DNA from: SXOA01 sp051004015 | GTDB lineage: Bacteria > Planctomycetota > Planctomycetia > Pirellulales > Pirellulaceae | Length of the DNA: 64,000 nt | NCBI GenBank assembly: GCA_051004015.1 | Contig: JBPCKT010000138.1 | Coordinates: forward strand, 1 to 64,000 | Reading direction: 5' to 3' | Shown here: piece by piece, positions 61,164 through 64,000 of the stretch | How the letters are laid out: each line of letters opens with the position of its first letter | How positions within the stretch are numbered: the stretch's first letter is position 1 | Notes under the pieces: model-generated | Seen by the model: only the letters and a program-made list of their open reading frames with translations | Told to the model about the DNA's origin: nothing | The model's database searches: none | Program-made: the position numbers and the translations under genes

Positions 61164-61940
61164 TCATTCAGCGCCTTTCGTGTCCGCGGGCGTTTCCGGT
61201 GGTTCCGCGGCTGCGGCAGCAGGGGCCAATCGCCCGAGTAAATCCTTTAGCCGTTTCTGATTCGCCTCTTGTGTAAACGGGTTCTCGTCCGACGAGCCGC
61301 CCCCCATGCCTCCTCCTACGCCCGGCATCGGCGGAGCATCGGCTCTGGGTTGCTGGCCCTCCAAGGCAGGAACAGGAGGAGCCGACGCCCCGCCCGGCCG
61401 GCCCGCCGCGCCAAGTCCGCCTCCGCGACCGCCGCCTCCGCCCCCTTGCCGGCCAAAGGGGAGGCTGATGAGGCCGAGCGTCGTCTTCTGCTCGGCCGTG
61501 AGCAGAGCTTCCAAGGCGTCGAGATGACTCTGGGCTTCCTCGGCCGTCATCTTTTCGGCCTTGTCGATTTCCGCCAGCTTGCCCGCGACTTTTTTCGCCT
61601 GGTCAGCGTCAAGTTCGATCTGCAACTTCAATTCGGCTCGAGAGAGAAGTTCGAGCTTGCCGACGAGCGAGGTCAAATTGCGCTTGCCACCTCCACCGCC
61701 TCCCATGCCCCCACCACCCATTCCGCCCATGCCCATCATTGGAGCACCACCGCCGGCGACCGGAGGTGCGGCCCCGCCACCAGCCGCGTCCGTGGTTGCC
61801 ACGGTCTCTTCATAAAGTTGCAGCCCCAAGAACATGGCACCCGCGCCAAGGGCGAGCCCCAAGATACCGGAGGCGATCCAGGCGGGGACGGATTGGGAAG
61901 CTCCCGTGGGCTTCGACAAGTCAGGGGTCGTCGCAGTCAT
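61164..61940 (-). CDS. Gly-rich membrane-anchored protein
   Basis: 258 residues. N-terminal helix (about WIASGILGLALGAGAMFLGLQLY) followed by long Gly/Met/Pro stretches (GGMGGGGMGGGGGG) that enclose a short helical domain (LVGKLELLSRAELKLQIELDADQAKKVAGKLAEI, then EEAQSHLDALEALLTAEQ). The helical part resembles metal-sensor CpxP/zraP-like folds only loosely. Function unknown. It starts at 61940. Confidence 0.6.
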   Translation of the reverse strand: MTATTPDLSKPTGASQSVPAWIASGILGLALGAGAMFLGLQLYEETVATTDAAGGGAAPPVAGGGAPMMGMGGMGGGGMGGGGGGKRNLTSLVGKLELLSRAELKLQIELDADQAKKVAGKLAEIDKAEKMTAEEAQSHLDALEALLTAEQKTTLGLISLPFGRQGGGGGGRGGGLGAAGRPGGASAPPVPALEGQQPRADAPPMPGVGGGMGGGSSDENPFTQEANQKRLKDLLGRLAPAAAAAEPPETPADTKGAE

Positions 61941-62073
61941 GGGCAAAGTCCTTCGCAAGTAGGGAATCAAGCCGGGCCAGTTACGTAGCAGCCATCATAC
62001 CGCTGAGAAGTAGTGGGGTGTCGTAGCGACAAGCGGCCCGCCCGTCGGCTTTGGGCTCCGTGGCCCCGGCAAT

Positions 62074-62131
62074 GTAAACGGGGTCGGGAGGGGTTTTCGC
62101 GGCGAAAACTCCTCCCGACTCCTTCGTTTAC
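62074..62131. repeat. Family 1 long hairpin at the 3' end of the di-heme gene
   Basis: GTAAACGGGGTCGGGAGGGG...and its inverted partner form one hairpin of about 27 bp per arm with a GG tip and few mismatches. It contains the family 1 arm GTCGGGAGGGGTTTTCGC and overlaps the stop codon of the minus-strand gene. It may act as a terminator but is also a dispersed repeat. Confidence 0.9.
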
Positions 62132-63411
62132 GGCGCTACCAGAGTATTGAGGAATGCCAGCAGGTCCTCCTGTTCATTTGCCGGGAATGCCGCGAATTTT
62201 TCGGCGGAGAGGATGGATTCGCCGGCGTGGGCGAGGATGGCTTCCTTCAGCGTCTTGGCCCGGCCGTCGTGTAGATAAGGGCCGCTGTCCCGTGCGCCCC
62301 AGAGCGGCGGGGTCCGCCATTCCTGCTGCAAAACCTTGAGGGCGGAACCGGCGTTGATGTAGGTGTCGATTTCCCCTTCGCGCCGCAGCAGATGCTGCTT
62401 GGCGGAAACCGCGGAAACGGCATCGGCCAGGCCGGGGCCCATGTCGTGCAATAGCAGGTCGCTATAGATTCCGCTGGCGGGCCCAACGTCCTGCACATGG
62501 CAATCGGCGCAGCCGATGGTCTTGAACGCGGCATAGCCCCGCTCGGCGGCTTTGGCTTTATCCGGGTCGGCGGGGACTTCACGTCGGGGAGCCGGAAGTG
62601 CGGCGACAAAGGCGATGAGCTGCTCGGCTTGTTCCTGGCTCATGTCCAGGCCGGAGGCTTTGGCATCAGGGTGCAACGGGTCCGCGGCCTGATGATGGCC
62701 GGGGACTTCCAGGCCCAGCTCGTTGGCGCAGGCCCCCAGCACGAATTCCTTGAGCGACATCGTCTGCCCGCGCCAGCCAAAATGGCCGAGGACGGGGCCG
62801 CCGGGTCCTTTAGGTCCCGGGCCAACGCGACCGGTGACGCGGCCGTCTTTCTGCTGGGTCGAAACTTGCTCGCGGAGCATTTCGGGAGTGATGGCGTCAA
62901 TCAGTCCCGCGCCGAAGACCGGCGGCGTGTTTCGCTGCGAGACGCGGATGGCCCAATCGTCCGGCGAGCCGGCGGCATGGCCGTCCAAGACTTTTTTCTC
63001 AAAGGACGCATAAGCCTCATCGGTGCCGAAGCGGTGCAAGATGAAAGCCGTTTGCAGACGCTTGCCGCCGGAAACGAAGCTGGGATGGACCTTGGCGAGC
63101 GCGTCCTTATGGTCGGCGAGTTCGCTGGGGTGCGGGCTGCTGGGCACCACCGTCAAGAGCCGCACGTTGCTGTCCTCGTTCGGGCCGGCTCCGCCGATGC
63201 CACCGAGCTTGTGGCAAGCGGCACAGGAGCGGGCATTGAACATCGGTCCCAAGCCGTCCCCGCCGGGGCTTGCCGGCTTGCCGCCTTCCCACTCCCGCAC
63301 GAAGAGCTTTTTGCCTTCCGCAATGGCGGCGCTGTCCCCAGCGGGTTCGGCCGCGGCGAGAGGGCTGCCCAGGACGGCGAGGAGAGCAAGGGATACGAGC
63401 ACGGTCCGCAT
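62128..63411 (-). CDS. Di-heme oxidoreductase-like secreted cytochrome
   Basis: 427 residues with a signal peptide (MRTVLVSLALLAVLGSPLAAA). Two c-type heme sites: CAACHKLGG near residue 55 and CADCH near 300. Regions such as GLGPMFNARSCAACH, TPPLWGARDSGPYLHDGRAKTLKEAI and DLLAFLNTL match the DHOR/peroxidase-like family (DUF1111). It likely oxidises or peroxidises a periplasmic substrate. The start at 63411 is chosen for the signal peptide; the upstream extension in the same frame crosses the family 9 repeat. Confidence 0.87.
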   Translation of the reverse strand: MRTVLVSLALLAVLGSPLAAAEPAGDSAAIAEGKKLFVREWEGGKPASPGGDGLGPMFNARSCAACHKLGGIGGAGPNEDSNVRLLTVVPSSPHPSELADHKDALAKVHPSFVSGGKRLQTAFILHRFGTDEAYASFEKKVLDGHAAGSPDDWAIRVSQRNTPPVFGAGLIDAITPEMLREQVSTQQKDGRVTGRVGPGPKGPGGPVLGHFGWRGQTMSLKEFVLGACANELGLEVPGHHQAADPLHPDAKASGLDMSQEQAEQLIAFVAALPAPRREVPADPDKAKAAERGYAAFKTIGCADCHVQDVGPASGIYSDLLLHDMGPGLADAVSAVSAKQHLLRREGEIDTYINAGSALKVLQQEWRTPPLWGARDSGPYLHDGRAKTLKEAILAHAGESILSAEKFAAFPANEQEDLLAFLNTLVAP

Positions 63412-63454
63412 GGGGTGGGTCTCCTGGAATAAGGCGTGAGACTTCGGTCGATTC

Positions 63455-63519
63455 GTAGCCACGGTCGCCAGAATGTGGGTCGGCGGGATAATCACCCGCG
63501 CTCTGGCGAGCGTGGCTAC
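63455..63519. repeat. Family 9 inverted repeat (GTAGCCACGGTCGCCAGA)
   Basis: Arms 63455-63472 and 63502-63519 match at 17 of 18 positions with a 29-bp loop that has a smaller GGGT/ACCC stem. It lies between two minus-strand genes, 5 bp before the 3' end of the partial gene. Confidence 0.85.
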
Positions 63520-63523
63520 TATC

Positions 63524-64000
63524 TTACATCGGGAATCCGGGTGGAAGTCCACCCGGAAAGCCGCCGCCGGGTCCCCCGGGCAGGCCGCCGCTCGGAGGTG
63601 CGGGCGGTGGCGGCTTGATACCCTGCTGCTCGAGCAAGCGGAAGGCATCGACCCCGAAGCCGCTCTCCTTGGCGGAGGCCCCTTCGCGAATGATGTCGGT
63701 TCGCCCGAGGTGGATTTTCTTGTAGGTGTCCTCGGAGATGATGTAGTACCAGTCTCGGAAGCGGGTATTGAGCTCGGCGACCTTCGCCTCCGCTTTCCTT
63801 TTCTTCAGATTGTATTCGTCCATTTTCCGCTGGTTGGCCTTCTTGATACGGTCGCGCTCGAGCTGAGCGGCGTCCGGCTTGACGGGAGCTATTACCGCGG
63901 GTTTGGCGGGGGGCTCCGCGCCCGCTTTGGCTTTGGTCTTGGCAGGTTCGCTCTTGGTCGCCTTCGGCTCTTCTTTGGCTTTCTCCGCGGGTTCCTCCTG
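63524..64000 (-). CDS. C-terminal part of an envelope-type protein, cut by the window edge
   Basis: The frame is open to the edge, giving the last 158 residues. It has a Lys/Glu/Pro-rich linker (EPAEKAKEEPKATKSEPAKT), a charged helix (RDRIKKANQRKMDEYNLK), a WYYIISEDTYKKIHLGRTDII segment and a Gly/Pro tail (GGLPGGPGGGFPGG). The WYYII..D...K...GR.D.I element resembles C-termini of planctomycete DUF4340 proteins, which is a tentative match. The start lies outside the window. Confidence 0.6.
   Translation of the reverse strand, partial: QEEPAEKAKEEPKATKSEPAKTKAKAGAEPPAKPAVIAPVKPDAAQLERDRIKKANQRKMDEYNLKKRKAEAKVAELNTRFRDWYYIISEDTYKKIHLGRTDIIREGASAKESGFGVDAFRLLEQQGIKPPPPAPPSGGLPGGPGGGFPGGLPPGFPM

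Overview
The window looks like a chromosomal stretch of a GC-rich planctomycete, probably a Pirellula-like lineage; the exact order is my inference. The signs are a PSCyt1-type cytochrome fragment, a giant PA14 plus five-heme cytochrome c protein, small 'NPY.PP' membrane proteins, Cys-rich lipoproteins, hpnC/hpnD/hpnE squalene genes, retaining-type GH97, several large redoxin proteins, Uma2 nucleases, and an rRNA operon with no 16S gene in it.

Layout. 1-2970 holds tiny hypothetical genes, including a tandem pair of paralogues plus a broken third copy, a truncated Uma2 gene and a DUF4160/DUF2442 pair. 2989-4947 is a secreted redoxin that has lost its active-site cysteines. 5191-9961 is an rRNA transcription unit in the order promoter, tRNA-Ile, tRNA-Ala, 23S, 5S, terminator. 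Its 23S gene is split by a 706-bp group I intron encoding a LAGLIDADG endonuclease. 10083-16897 carries multiheme and single-heme cytochromes, an alpha/beta hydrolase and a cupin. 16971-22784 is a minus-strand block: a possible Pup-like modifier, a PafA/Dop-family protein with predicted membrane segments, a type ISP DNA methylase, and phosphofructokinase. 23408-34378 is a surface-glycan cluster (ABC exporter, five glycosyltransferase genes including two multi-domain fusions, one extra methyltransferase). 34424-38091 holds GH97, BON, zinc-ribbon and Cys-rich secreted proteins. 38150-42965 is the overlapping operon M81 peptidase - hpnC - hpnD::hpnE, which makes squalene from farnesyl diphosphate for hopanoids. 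43057-64000 holds hemB, a FabH-like synthase, a TPR-redoxin, a BlaI/BlaR-type pair, GH5, an MFS transporter, a phosphohexomutase, Uma2, a UvrC-like nuclease, a damaged ParDE-like module, a methyltransferase, miaB, a Gly-rich membrane protein, a di-heme oxidase and a partial gene at the edge.

Two themes stand out. First, a 56-codon ORF ending in Gly-Gly-Glu overlaps the start of a PafA/Dop-family gene whose fold appears to be interrupted by about three transmembrane segments; this could be a membrane-associated pupylation-like system. Second, at least nine families of short palindromic or tandem-oligomer repeats are scattered through the window. Several lie in frame inside genes: three in the methylase, and in the HpnD::HpnE fusion one in HpnE plus a cluster that forms the whole linker. 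These resemble protein-coding palindromic elements and appear to have reshaped genes.
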